The notes: generated by a model not told the origin, from the sequence alone. DNA of 64,000 nt from Clostridium beijerinckii (GCA_003129525.1 CP029329.1:3394501-3458500), one strand, 5' to 3'; positions 16,330 to 24,871 are shown, numbered from the stretch's first letter. A program made the numbers and translations.

Positions 16330-16878
16330 ATGAAATTATTTTTTATTTTCTTTGTGATTTTATTAATATTTTTTATCCCTATTCCTATTAAGTTTAATAT
16401 TTACTATTCTTTAGTAAATTATTATGTGAAATTATATGGACTTACTATTATTTCAAAAAAAAAATCTGCACATAAAAAAAAGCATTATCATGAAGCTAAA
16501 CCTTCGCTCAAAAAAGAACATAAATTTTTTTCGAGTTTTTATAGTAAGGTAGATTTGAAATCTTTAGACTATAAATCTTTAATTTCAACTTTCTATAATT
16601 TAAAGTTTAAACCTTTATTAAATATAAAATTTTCTTTAGATTATTCACTAAATGATGCTGCCGAAACTGCAATTTTTTATGGACTTTTATATCAAACACC
16701 ACCTTTAGTTCATCTTCTTATAAATATTCCTGTTCAAACCTATAAGTTTAATTTTAAAATTAATCCTATATTTGAAGATAAGTTTTTACTGAAAATTAAA
16801 ACTTCAAGTATAATTTTCGTATCATTTGCAAACATTATATATATAATAATTATTTTATTTAAAATTAGAAAAAAATAA
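16330..16878 (+). CDS. ytfI: DUF2953 (YtfI-like) membrane protein
   Basis: 182 aa from the ATG at 16330-16332, chosen because TTGGAGGG lies 6 nt upstream; upstream in-frame codons fall inside the repeat arm. An N-terminal hydrophobic segment (about 2-20), a Lys/His-rich linker, the family-typical LNIKFSLDYSLNDAAETAIFYGLLYQ region (about 95-120) and a C-terminal hydrophobic stretch are visible. DUF2953 genes are regularly paired with gerW/ytfJ, as here. A strong Shine-Dalgarno sequence overlaps the stop codon, evidently meant for the next gene. Confidence 0.8.
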   Translation: MKLFFIFFVILLIFFIPIPIKFNIYYSLVNYYVKLYGLTIISKKKSAHKKKHYHEAKPSLKKEHKFFSSFYSKVDLKSLDYKSLISTFYNLKFKPLLNIKFSLDYSLNDAAETAIFYGLLYQTPPLVHLLINIPVQTYKFNFKINPIFEDKFLLKIKTSSIIFVSFANIIYIIIILFKIRKK

Positions 16879-16886
16879 GGGAGGTG
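16879..16886 (+). promoter_or_regulatory. Strong Shine-Dalgarno sequence stranded from its start codon
   Basis: GGGAGGTGA at the DUF2953 stop is followed by no start codon within range. The gerW ATG is 88 bp further on, with repeat element D in between. Confidence 0.6.
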
Positions 16887-16891
16887 ACCTT

Positions 16892-16962
16892 TTAGGCATA
16901 TTATACAAGATAAAGTGATTTTTAGCTTAAGGCTAATTTATTATTTTTTAAATATGCTTTAA
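16892..16962 (+). repeat. MITE-like palindromic repeat D (71 bp)
   Basis: TTAGGCATATT at the left and AAATATGCTTTAA at the right are inverted. The interior carries ATAAAGTGATTTTTAGCTT (16910-16928) and TTTATTATTTTTTAAATATG, both shared with other repeats in the window. It separates a perfect Shine-Dalgarno sequence from the gerW start. Confidence 0.6.
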
Positions 16963-16973
16963 TTGGGACTATT

Positions 16974-17459
16974 ATGTCAAGTGAACAACAAGTTGAAAAT
17001 TTAATTAAAAGTACTATGGAAAATCTTAAAAGTATGGTTGATGTAAATACAGTAATTGGAACTGCAGTTGAAACCAAGGATGGATCATATATAATTCCAG
17101 TTTCAAAATTAAGCTTTGGCTTTGCATCTGGTGGAAGTGAATATTCTTGTCAAGAACACCATACTAGTAGCACAGCATTTCCTTTCGGTGGTGGTACTGG
17201 AGCAGGAGTTTCAGTTAAGCCAGTTGCATTTTTGGTTGTTAAAGAAGATGGAGTTAGAATGCTACCTGTAGATCAAGATACTACTTACGATAGAATAGTT
17301 GATACTGTTCCACAAATTTTAGATATTGTAAAAAGTTTAATAAAAGATTTATGCAAAAAGAATAAAAATTATGATAATGTTAATACTACTAATGTTGATA
17401 ATAATTCTGTTGAAAATACCCCTAAAGAGAATTATTCCACAAATGATCATAATATTTAA
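16974..17459 (+). CDS. gerW: GerW/YtfJ family sporulation protein
   Basis: 161 aa. The N-terminal helix VENLIKSTMENLKSMVDVNTVIG, then GSYIIPVSKLSFGFASGG and FPFGGGTGAGVSVKPVAFLVV, are the family hallmarks. The last ~35 residues are an Asn/Thr-rich tail. GerW is made in the forespore in Bacillus and is needed for normal spore germination. The start is fixed by family length. The near ribosome binding site is weak (GGGA 11 nt upstream), because repeat D lies between the strong SD at 16879 and the ATG; translation may therefore be reduced. Confidence 0.9.
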   Translation: MSSEQQVENLIKSTMENLKSMVDVNTVIGTAVETKDGSYIIPVSKLSFGFASGGSEYSCQEHHTSSTAFPFGGGTGAGVSVKPVAFLVVKEDGVRMLPVDQDTTYDRIVDTVPQILDIVKSLIKDLCKKNKNYDNVNTTNVDNNSVENTPKENYSTNDHNI

Positions 17460-17481
17460 CTAACTCCTAATTTTTTAATTC

Positions 17482-17532
17482 AAAAAGAGAAATAGTATGC
17501 TGATTTATTCTGCAAATCTATTTCTCTTTTTT
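17482..17532. terminator. Bidirectional terminator between gerW and scpB
   Basis: AAAAAGAGAAATAG and CTATTTCTCTTTTTT arms serve both convergent genes. Confidence 0.85.
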
Positions 17533-17533
17533 A

Positions 17534-18127
17534 TTATTCTGCCTCCAATTCATCTACTTGCAAATCTTCTTGCCCAAATAAATCTAAAGATGGAAGTTCC
17601 TTTAAATCTTTTAGTTCAAATTGTCTTAAGAATTCCTCTGTTGTCCCATATAAAATCGGCCTCCCTGGAACGTCTAACCTTCCAAGTTCCTTTATAAGTT
17701 CCTTTTCCATAAGCCTTTGAATTGCACTTTCAGACTTAACTCCTCTAATTTCATCAATATCTATTCTTGTTATAGGCTGTTTATAAGCTACTATTGCCAA
17801 ACTTTCTATAGATGCTTGTGATAAAGATTGTCTCTTGTTCTTCTTCAAGAGTTTTTGTACATAATCAGCATTTTGTGCTTTTGTAACTAATTGATAACTT
17901 CCTTTTATACATATTATTTTTATTCCTCTAGTAGATGTTTCATATTCTTCCATCATTTCTTCAATAATAATTTCAATATGTTTAGATTTTTCATTAAGAT
18001 GATTTATTAACTCTTGCAAACTTAAAGGTTCCCCACTCGCAAACAGTAAAGATTCTATTGCTGATTTAAGCGAATCCTTTTTCAAATCATCCATAAACGG
18101 AATTTGAATTCCTTGATTTTTATGCAT
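17534..18127 (-). CDS. scpB: Segregation and condensation protein B
   Basis: 197 aa from the ATG at 18125-18127 (AGGAG 8 nt upstream, inside the scpA 3' end). Two winged-helix domains: SAIESLLFASGEPLSLQEL at the N terminus and SQASIESLAIVAYKQPITRIDIDEIRGVKSESAIQRL (about 98-134). LGRLDVPGRPILYGTTEEFL closes the second. ScpB dimers join ScpA and Smc in the condensin complex that separates replicated origins. The gene overlaps scpA by 8 bp, so the two are coupled. An acidic C-terminal tail of about 25 residues is present. Confidence 0.95.
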   Translation of the reverse strand: MHKNQGIQIPFMDDLKKDSLKSAIESLLFASGEPLSLQELINHLNEKSKHIEIIIEEMMEEYETSTRGIKIICIKGSYQLVTKAQNADYVQKLLKKNKRQSLSQASIESLAIVAYKQPITRIDIDEIRGVKSESAIQRLMEKELIKELGRLDVPGRPILYGTTEEFLRQFELKDLKELPSLDLFGQEDLQVDELEAE

Positions 18128-18866
18128 CTTCTGATCTCCTCTCAATTAATATCTTCGTAAAGTTGTCACTTTGGTAAACCTTAACCATTCTTTGTTTAAT
18201 CATTTCAAGTAAAGCTAAGAATGTTACAACACACTCTAATTTACTTTCACAATTTTCTATAAACTCTGAAAAACTATTAATATTTTCATTTTTTAGCTTG
18301 TCCATTATGTACTCTAATTTATCTTCTATCTTATATTGGTCTACATATATTTTTTTCTGAATTATATTATTTCTATTTTGCTTATTATTAAAAATTTCTA
18401 ATAAGTTATTATAAATATTGAATAGATCAATGAGGTGTATATCTTTTAATAAATCTTTTGTAGAAACAGCTTCTCGTTTATCTTCTATTAATTCCGGTTT
18501 TTTCTCATATACTTCACCTGCACTAATATATCTTTCTTTAAAGAATACTGAGACACCTTTTATTTTCTTATATTCTATAAGTTTTTCTATAAGATTTTTC
18601 TCATAATCTTCTTCATTTTCCTCTTCTTTTTTAGGCTTAGGTAATAAATACTTGGATTTTATTTCTATCAAAGTAGCAGCAACTACTATAAATTCAGATG
18701 TTATTTCTAAATCCATTGTCTTCATATCATTAAGATACTTTAAATATTGATTAGTTATTTCAAATATTTTTACATTATATATACTCATTTGATTTTTCTT
18801 TATTAGATGTAATAATAAATCAAACGGTCCTTCAAAATCGTTAATTTTAATCTTTGGAAGTTCCAT
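18120..18866 (-). CDS. scpA: Segregation and condensation protein A
   Basis: 248 aa, a usual length. The N terminus INDFEGPFDLLLHLIKKNQM is the conserved Smc-head-binding region of the kleisin, followed by ITNQYLKYLNDMKTMDLEITSEFIVVAATLIEIKSKYLLP. The C-terminal winged helix ends VTFLALLEMIKQRMVKVYQSDNF. ScpA bridges the Smc heads and binds ScpB. GGAGGTATAAGATAAA precedes the ATG. The scpAB operon ends at the shared terminator with gerW. Confidence 0.95.
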   Translation of the reverse strand: MELPKIKINDFEGPFDLLLHLIKKNQMSIYNVKIFEITNQYLKYLNDMKTMDLEITSEFIVVAATLIEIKSKYLLPKPKKEEENEEDYEKNLIEKLIEYKKIKGVSVFFKERYISAGEVYEKKPELIEDKREAVSTKDLLKDIHLIDLFNIYNNLLEIFNNKQNRNNIIQKKIYVDQYKIEDKLEYIMDKLKNENINSFSEFIENCESKLECVVTFLALLEMIKQRMVKVYQSDNFTKILIERRSEDA

Positions 18867-19250
18867 ATTTTATCTTATACCTCCGTTATAAACTCAATTT
18901 CATTAAGTTGATTTTTGATAACAAGTACTTTATTGTACAGAATAACAATTTATATAAAAATGCATATGCACAAATCTTAAAGAAAAACACTTGTCTAAAC
19001 TATTGTTTTTTTAATAACACACTTTTTCCAATATATATATAATAACAATTAAAGTTATTCAAAACAAGAGATATTAAATTCTCCATAATTAAGAATACTG
19101 TATTTTGTGGCATTTGAAACTGTTAGGTTTTAAAAATCTATACTTTATCTCAATAATGTATACGTCTAATTGTCATTAATGAACACTATACTTCACTATT
19201 AAATTAATATTATACTTTAATTACATTTCAATTTTTATTTATTATTACAT
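18867..19250. other. AT-rich intergenic stretch upstream of scpA
   Basis: About 380 bp with no supported ORF; presumably holds the scpAB promoter. Nothing structured was noted before the terminator at 19251. Confidence 0.4.
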
Positions 19251-19298
19251 AAAAATAGTTCAATAGTAAGATAAAATCTTATTATTGAACTATTTTTT
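19251..19298 (-). terminator. Terminator of dacF
   Basis: AAAAATAGTTCAATA..AAGAT and ATCTT..TATTGAACTATTTTTT arms, about 20 bp; located 115 bp past dacF on the minus strand and usable in both directions. Confidence 0.7.
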
Positions 19299-19411
19299 AA
19301 TTTATATTATCACATATTTCTTCATCAATTTAATAATTTGATTTTAAATTTAAATATGTATATTCTAAATTTTATTTGTTCTAAATACACAAATAGACTA
19401 TAGTTTTTTAT

Positions 19412-20602
19412 CTAAACTCCTTTTTCAAATAAATTTTTAATATTGTACTTAATATTCTCAAATATATTGCCTTTCTTTATATCTCTATCACAATATATTT
19501 CTACTTCTCCTACTTTTTCTTCTCCTAAATAAACTTCATATTTTCCAACTATGTCTCCTTCTTTGTATTCTTTCTTTAATTCATCAATAACAATTTTCTT
19601 ATCTAACTCCTTAGTTACTCCCTTTGGTAATATAGCAGTTAAATCATCTTTAGCCTTTGCCATAAAGAATTTATCAGTTTGTTCATCCATAAATACTTTG
19701 TCTATTTCTTGATCCTTTGATACAAGCTTTTTACCTTCATATTTTGAGAATCCATAATTAAGTAATACTCCTGCATCACGATTTCTTATTTTATAAGTTG
19801 GAGCACCCATAATTACAGATAACATTCTCACTCCATTCCTTGTTGCTGTAGCACTAATACAATATTTAGCTTCATTTGTGAATCCTGTTTTTAATCCATC
19901 ACAGCCTTCAAAAAATCTAACTAATTTATTATGATTTACAAGTTCTATTGGAGATTTTCTTCCTTCTGATATAGAATCCATATAGGTTCCTGTATATTTT
20001 AGAACTACTGGATGTTTTAATAATTCCTTAGACATTATTGCTATATCTTTAGCTGTAGATAAATGTCCTTCTGCTGGTAATCCATTACAATTTTTAAAAG
20101 TTGTATTACTCATTCCAAGTTCTTGTGCTCTTTTGTTCATCATTGTAACAAAATCTGCTTCTGTACCTCCAAGATATTCAGCAAGTGCAACTGCTGCATC
20201 ATTTCCAGATGCTATAGCAACCCCCTTTAAAAGTTCCTCTACAGTTCTTATTTCTCCAGTGTCTAAAAGCATTGTACTGCCACCCATTTTTTTAGCATTT
20301 TCGCTGCAAGTTACTTTATCATCTAATTTAATTTTATCACTATCAATAGCCTCCATTGTAATTAACATAGTCATGATTTTTGTTACAGATGCTGGTGCAA
20401 ATTTTTCTTCTGCATTTTTTTCATAAAGTATCTTTCCAGTCATAGGTTCCATAAGTAATGCTGACTTTGCTTCTATATTAGTTCCATCAGATTTAACTTT
20501 TTCCTCTGTGTCTAGTGCATTTGCTAATCTAATTGGTAACAATAATATGGTAAAAATAAATATCAAAGTAAAAGATAAAATTCGTTTTGTTTTATTTTTC
20601 AT
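19412..20602 (-). CDS. dacF: D-alanyl-D-alanine carboxypeptidase DacF (S11, with PBP5-like C-terminal domain)
   Basis: 396 aa from the ATG at 20600-20602 (GGGAGGTAGCAAA just upstream). Signal peptide about 1-30; motifs SVTK (72-75), SGN (132-134) and KTG (238-240). Residues after about 280 form the beta-rich PBP5 C-terminal domain (LPKGVTKELDKKIV, GDIVGKYEVYLGEEKVGEVEIY) and end in an amphipathic helix suited to membrane attachment. It trims pentapeptides of peptidoglycan. It differs from the shorter paralogue at 14968-15822 by carrying the C-terminal domain. Confidence 0.92.
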   Translation of the reverse strand: MKNKTKRILSFTLIFIFTILLLPIRLANALDTEEKVKSDGTNIEAKSALLMEPMTGKILYEKNAEEKFAPASVTKIMTMLITMEAIDSDKIKLDDKVTCSENAKKMGGSTMLLDTGEIRTVEELLKGVAIASGNDAAVALAEYLGGTEADFVTMMNKRAQELGMSNTTFKNCNGLPAEGHLSTAKDIAIMSKELLKHPVVLKYTGTYMDSISEGRKSPIELVNHNKLVRFFEGCDGLKTGFTNEAKYCISATATRNGVRMLSVIMGAPTYKIRNRDAGVLLNYGFSKYEGKKLVSKDQEIDKVFMDEQTDKFFMAKAKDDLTAILPKGVTKELDKKIVIDELKKEYKEGDIVGKYEVYLGEEKVGEVEIYCDRDIKKGNIFENIKYNIKNLFEKGV

Positions 20603-20709
20603 TTTGCTACCTCCCTTCAGAATTAGTGTTACCATAAGAAGAAATAATATAACAAGTAATTCTAAATTTCTTAAGGATTTGATAAAAAACTTACTTCATA
20701 TATATAATT

Positions 20710-20729
20710 CCGAAATAGAGGTCATGCAT
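20710..20729 (-). repeat. Half copy of the 45.5-kb palindromic repeat
   Basis: CCGAAATAGAGGTCATGCAT matches one arm of the palindrome at 45493-45588 with one mismatch; the other arm is missing. Confidence 0.5.
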
Positions 20730-20856
20730 TATGTTGCTAAAACATTTTGTTCTCTAAATACGCTTAAAAATGCTTCATCGTAATCATATTGTAAATAAAT
20801 ATTTAAATTACAATAATTTACTAAGAATGGTTTTCATGTAAATTACACCGGACAAT

Positions 20857-21291
20857 TATTAAATATTGCGGTAATGTACTTGTAATCGCTGATAGCGCAG
20901 CTCATATTGAGACTATTGTTCAGTGAGCATTAATGTGTGGCTACCATGCAGCAAATGCCATAAACGATGAACTTAAGGGCATAAATGGTTTTGAGAAATA
21001 TACAAGTTGGTGGTTGAGGCATTTGATTTCAATCGTACTGGCCCTCTTGAATTTGTTAAGCTATATGGTAGTTTAGGCATGAGACCAAAATACTCAGATG
21101 AAGAACTTGACTATATATTTTCTTTAGTTGAAGGCCAATTAGTTAATGGAAATTTCAGTCAGTTTGAAGTTACTAAAAACGTATGGAAGGCAATTTTATC
21201 TCATAAGGCTCAGATTCAAAGTGAAAACCCAACTTTATTTGATAAGATAAAGAATATTGATGAATTAAATGATGAAGGAAAACTTAATTGA
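20857..21291 (+). pseudogene. Decayed FAD-dependent oxidoreductase (C-terminal remnant)
   Basis: Reading from about 20858 gives CGNVLVIADSAAHIETIVQ, an in-frame TGA at 20924-20926, then ALMCGYHAANAINDELKG and FEKYTSWW. A frameshift near 20990-21012 follows, and the new frame continues EAFDFNRTGPLEF to DEGKLN and a stop at 21291. GNVLVIADSAA plus ALMCGYHAAN is the FAD-contact and following helix of FixC/geranylgeranyl-reductase-like flavoproteins. The N-terminal two thirds are absent. Two separate lesions make this a pseudogene. Confidence 0.7.
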
Positions 21292-21336
21292 TAGCATTAC
21301 ATACACTTTTAAAGTATGATAATTTCCTATGCAAAT

Positions 21337-21376
21337 GGGAGGCTAGAAAACAACTTTTTTTGTTTTCTAGCCTCCC
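21337..21376. terminator. 16-bp perfect hairpin
   Basis: GGGAGGCTAGAAAACA and TGTTTTCTAGCCTCCC; between the pseudogene and the bilin-reductase-like gene, probably a terminator for the latter. Confidence 0.65.
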
Positions 21377-21433
21377 ACTTCACATCTCGTCTTATTTAAC
21401 TATCTATTATAAAAATTTGATTTAGCAGTTTAC

Positions 21434-22159
21434 TTACCTGCTTGTTCCAAAAAACACCTTATTAAAAAATTCTTTAGTTGCATCACTACCCATAATTGCC
21501 TTAAACACATTAGTAGATACACCTCCATTATCTACTAATCCATCTGTATAGTCCTGGGTAATTTTCCATTTCAACTTTCTTTCTTCTGTTGTCAACAACT
21601 TACTTTTTTGCTCCATTTCAATGAATAATTTCAAGTTATCTACAAACATAGATGATATCTCTGAATCCTTAGTTGTATCTGTGTTTTTAGCTGTACATAC
21701 TGGCTTTAATGAATCATACCAACATTCTTTCAGTATCATATCCTCAAGGTGATTATGTTCTGCTTTAAGACTTGCAAACCTATTCATATAATTTAAATAG
21801 AGCTCGTCTTTTTCTGGTACTAAATCATAATATTCGATTAAAAAACCTCGTTTTTCATGCATATACATATAATCAGTTGAAAATAAAGGTAATGATTTAT
21901 AATATGGGGTAATTACAAATGAAGCCATTTGAAGTTTAATTGAATCTTTGGAATCCATTACTAAAAGATTTCCCACGCCATTAATCTCATACTGTTTAAT
22001 GCTATAATCAATACCTTGTATTTGTAGATTAGCAAATTTTCCAGTTTCAACTTCTTTAAGATCATACTTAGAAGTCACTAAATCCATTCCCCTATTAATA
22101 TGCTGTTCAATAATCTCCTTATTAATATCAAAAATATTTTCGTTATCTGTTTTTCTCAT
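21434..22159 (-). CDS. Ferredoxin-dependent bilin reductase-like protein (tentative)
   Basis: 241 aa from the ATG at 22157-22159 (GGGAG 7 nt upstream). No standard domain name was obvious, but the pattern parallels PcyA/HY2-type bilin reductases. LQMASFVITP is followed by LPLFSTDYMY (D96 aligns with the catalytic Asp105 of PcyA in LPLFGCD), then FLIEYYDLVPE. Near the C terminus DYTDGLVDNGGVSTNVFKAI..FFNKVFFG parallels QQQKNDKTRRVLEKAFG..YMSQVLFD. The PcyA His88 position looks substituted. Such enzymes reduce linear tetrapyrroles with ferredoxin. No haem oxygenase is adjacent. The assignment rests on local motif resemblance only. Confidence 0.5.
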   Translation of the reverse strand: MRKTDNENIFDINKEIIEQHINRGMDLVTSKYDLKEVETGKFANLQIQGIDYSIKQYEINGVGNLLVMDSKDSIKLQMASFVITPYYKSLPLFSTDYMYMHEKRGFLIEYYDLVPEKDELYLNYMNRFASLKAEHNHLEDMILKECWYDSLKPVCTAKNTDTTKDSEISSMFVDNLKLFIEMEQKSKLLTTEERKLKWKITQDYTDGLVDNGGVSTNVFKAIMGSDATKEFFNKVFFGTSR

Positions 22160-22406
22160 ATCATCACTCCCATTCAAAAAAATAGTTATATATAATATTA
22201 TACACCATTATATAATGCTATATAGTACCATTATTTCCATTTTTATAAATTATATGAGAGCTAATGTATTTCATATTTTTATAAAATGATAATCTGCTGT
22301 ATAATCTTATCTAAATCATCTATGCTAGTTTTATCTATTTGTTTAAATCACTTCCCATATTCTTGGCAATAAGTTTGTAAATAAAATCTTGTAAACACAT
22401 AGACAA

Positions 22407-22422
22407 ATTTATTATAATAAAT
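22407..22422. promoter_or_regulatory. Palindrome over the marR promoter
   Basis: ATTTATTATAATAAAT is a perfect 16-bp palindrome that contains the -10 TATAAT of a possible promoter (TTGTAA, 18 nt, TATAAT) ahead of the MarR gene; possible autorepression site. In AT-rich DNA this could be partly chance. Confidence 0.45.
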
Positions 22423-22450
22423 TAATATATACTCAATGAGGTGAATTTTT

Positions 22451-22909
22451 TTGAATAAACAATCAAATATAGATATAAAAAAATTTGTAGATACATTTGA
22501 AGCTTTAGCAAGAGTTGAAAGACATAATCAAACTTTAATGGGAATAAAGAAAAGCGAAGCTAGAGTTTTACTTTGTATAGAATTTCTTTCTAATGAAAAA
22601 GAATGTAAAGTCAATATTTCAGAAATTAGTAAAAATCTATCTATTACTTCTCCAAGTACCACTGAATTCGTAAAAAATTTAACTACTAAAGGTTACATAG
22701 AAAGACATGTTAATCAAAATGATAAAAGAGTTATTGAAATAACATTAACTGATGAAGGGGAAAAAATAGTACAGGATTTAAAAAAGTATTTTAATTCTTT
22801 ATTTTCTGGCATTATAGAAACATTAGGAACAGAACAAAGTGAATTATTAATTGAATTATTAGGTAAAGTTAATATCTATCTCAATGAATGGTATAATAAG
22901 ATTGATTAA
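22451..22909 (+). CDS. MarR family transcriptional regulator
   Basis: 152 aa; TTG start with GAGGTGA 7 nt upstream. The winged helix-turn-helix is seen in SEARVLLCIEFLSN, ISEISKNLSITSPSTTEFVKNLTTKGYIERHVNQNDKRVIEITLTDEGEKI (about 35-105); DKR is the wing. Dimerisation helices lie at both ends. It is followed by its own terminator and, 420 bp on, by a membrane protein gene with an operator-like palindrome over its promoter, a probable target. Confidence 0.9.
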   Translation: MNKQSNIDIKKFVDTFEALARVERHNQTLMGIKKSEARVLLCIEFLSNEKECKVNISEISKNLSITSPSTTEFVKNLTTKGYIERHVNQNDKRVIEITLTDEGEKIVQDLKKYFNSLFSGIIETLGTEQSELLIELLGKVNIYLNEWYNKID

Positions 22910-22913
22910 TAGC

Positions 22914-22950
22914 TAGCCCCAAATAGAAACTAAATTTCTATTTGGGGCTA
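22914..22950 (+). terminator. Terminator of marR
   Basis: TAGCCCCAAATAGAAA and TTTCTATTTGGGGCTA, then ATCTATTTTTTT. Confidence 0.9.
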
Positions 22951-23125
22951 ATCTATTTTTTTATTAGTTATATATAAGTATATTATTTACAGAATGAATT
23001 AATGTATAAAATATTTCTCTAGGCATTTATTCATTCTATATTGTTAGGTTTGAAAAATATTATCTGTCAAATTTGGTAATTAAATTAAACAGTTGATTTT
23101 TTTCTATTGCATATATTATTTACTA

Positions 23126-23176
23126 TTGACTAATTATTATAAACATATTAATATATTACTTAGGTAACCTACCTAA
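23126..23176 (+). promoter_or_regulatory. Promoter with overlapping operator-like palindrome
   Basis: TTGACT (23126-23131), 17-nt spacer, TAATAT (23149-23154), then TTAGGT-AACCT-ACCTAA (23160-23176) over the expected start point. The arrangement suits repression by the adjacent MarR protein. Confidence 0.65.
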
Positions 23177-23328
23177 TTATTGTACTATGAAAATATATAA
23201 ATCTATTTAATTTAATATTTTCTCCAAATTAAAATAATTAGTATTCAAAAAAATTTCTATATAGATTTAATAAACTAATACTATATGAATTAAATATAAA
23301 AATATAAATTGTTGAGGTGAATAAAATT

Positions 23329-23718
23329 TTGAAAAAATCATACATTGTAATGTCATGCATGTTTTTAATCGCATTAGGTGCAATTTCCAAATCATTTATT
23401 TCTAATGAATCTATAAAGCTATTTTTACTAGTGTTCTTCATAGTTGGTTGTGGATTAGGTTTATTAAGAATATTTGTTAATAATTCAATCAAGAAAATGA
23501 AAGGCAAAGGTTGGAAAAGTAAGGTTCTTTTCTTTGCAGTTTTACTTGGTGTAGGTCTTCCTTTCCAAACTTGGTTTAGAACTAAAGTATTATTTAGTAT
23601 GAATTCTGAATACTTACCAGGAAGCATTTTCATAATGGTTACAGGTATTATTTTTATGACAACTTTCTTTGGTTTTATAAAAGATACAATGGCTAAATCT
23701 AAATTAGAAATAGCATAA
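23329..23718 (+). CDS. Four-helix membrane protein, possible MarR target
   Basis: 129 aa from a TTG at 23329-23331. GAGGTGA lies 8 nt before it, the same leader layout as the upstream marR gene; a GTG four codons earlier overlaps the SD. Four hydrophobic segments (about 5-20, 27-45, 60-78, 97-120) separate short basic loops such as NNSIKKMKGKGWKSK. No family recognised. A small integral membrane protein behind a MarR gene is often an efflux or stress protein, but nothing here shows transport. Confidence 0.75.
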   Translation: MKKSYIVMSCMFLIALGAISKSFISNESIKLFLLVFFIVGCGLGLLRIFVNNSIKKMKGKGWKSKVLFFAVLLGVGLPFQTWFRTKVLFSMNSEYLPGSIFIMVTGIIFMTTFFGFIKDTMAKSKLEIA

Positions 23719-23740
23719 TATTTATTTAAAATTCTATGAT

Positions 23741-23790
23741 AAAAGGAGCATTGCAAAACTAACTAGTTAATTTTGCAGCGCTCCTTTCTT
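23741..23790. repeat. IS1182-end-like palindrome
   Basis: AAAAGGAGCATTGCAAAACT..AGTTAATTTTGCAGCGCTCCTTT. The arm TGCAAAACTAAC is the same as in the right end of the IS1182 element (50205-50251). It sits just past the membrane protein gene and should also terminate transcription. Confidence 0.7.
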
Positions 23791-23793
23791 AAA

Positions 23794-23937
23794 AACATAA
23801 AACACACTCTTATTTTATTTGTTGAACTCTTCCAACTACGTTATCTTCAAGCATAACCTTAATCCCACGATGATGATTCTGTGAATTTGTAAGTATTCTC
23901 TTAACTATACCTTCTGTTAACTTACCTGTTCTTTGGT
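23794..23937 (-). pseudogene. Duplicated 3' end of ywbE (144 bp)
   Basis: These 144 bp equal 30153-30296 with a single difference (C at 23809, A at 30168). They contain the last 41 codons of ywbE (from QRTGKLTEG) plus its stop and 3' flank, without the start or promoter. The frame runs on into unrelated upstream sequence, so no YwbE protein can be made. The copy must be recent. Confidence 0.9.
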
Positions 23938-24105
23938 GGTGAGTGTTAGGGAATATATGATTATTTGTACATAGTAATATGAAAATGTAGGAAAGTTCTA
24001 CTGTGAATATATTCATCCATTTTATTTTCAAACGTTTTATAATCAAATATTTATGCATTTTGAGATTGCAATTACATTGTTCTAACATTTTTACTTTATG
24101 ATCCT

Positions 24106-24632
24106 TTACAACTCATCTAAATGTAACTTGTAATATTGTTGCAAATTATTTTTTATCAAAATTAAATCACTTAGTTTTGAAATTTCTATCTCCTCTTCAC
24201 TTCTATTTTTTATCCAAGAATATAATTTTAATTCGCTCCTATCATTCCAACTTTTTAAACATCTACATTTCTCTAATGTTTCTTTAATATCATTAATAAC
24301 TTTTTTTCTATATTCGCCTAATTCACTTTGAGTATAAGTTGATTTATCAAAAAATCTTTCTTTATATAATTAATATTTGCTTCTGCATTTATATTATCAT
24401 CGATAAAAATATCTAAGTTATCTTCAGTAGTTTTTATTTCTAACTCATTTTCCACTAAATATTCATGACCATAATTTATATGTTTTTCTAATTCTAATAT
24501 AACTATTTCCGGTACAAGTAATTTTACTATACCTTCTTCTATCATTATTTTTAAATCTTCAAATAACTTATTATCATCTAAACTAGTCATTAAACTAATA
24601 AATATATTAGTATCACTAAAAATATTTACCAT
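24106..24632 (-). pseudogene. PIN-domain gene with frameshift
   Basis: An ATG at 24630-24632 with GGGGTGAGATATTA upstream begins VNIFSDTNIFISLMT, a PIN-domain first motif with its acidic residue, continuing to EANINYIKK. At a T6 run near 24337-24342 the frame stops within 15 codons. The other frame continues RFFDKSTYTQSELGEYRKK to NNLQQYYKLHLDEL and a stop at 24106. Both parts together make a normal-length PIN nuclease (about 175 aa). The homopolymer makes a slippage lesion likely; a sequencing error cannot be excluded. Confidence 0.65.
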
Positions 24633-24732
24633 TAATATCTCACCCCTACAATATTTTATCATATATAATATTTAACATAAATTATTTTCAAGTTCTTACT
24701 TTTTCTGCGAAAAAGTGCACACTCAACAAAAA

Positions 24733-24771
24733 ATGCACACCCCTAATTCCAAGAACATTAAGGGTGTGCAT
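24733..24771. terminator. Hairpin ATGCACACCC/GGGTGTGCAT
   Basis: Ten-base-pair perfect stem with a 19-nt loop in the gap before the PIN gene; no clear U-tract. Confidence 0.45.
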
Positions 24772-24845
24772 GTCCAATATAAAACTCTATAAATCTAAGC
24801 TAAAAGCTTAAAATCTTCTACCATAGTTTGTCCTATAAAATACTG

Positions 24846-24870
24846 AAAGCCACTGAAATCAGTGGCTTTG
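24846..24870. terminator. Hairpin AAAGCCACTGA/..AGTGGCTTTG
   Basis: A perfect 10-bp stem AAAGCCACTG..CAGTGGCTTT. It probably ends transcription leaving the exopolysaccharide operon on the minus strand, although that stop is 430 bp away. Confidence 0.5.
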
Positions 24871-24871
24871 C

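Noticed and set aside
23810..24088. 92-codon ORF ending like YwbE
   Set aside because: It is the duplicated ywbE 3' end fused by chance to upstream sequence; no start signal.
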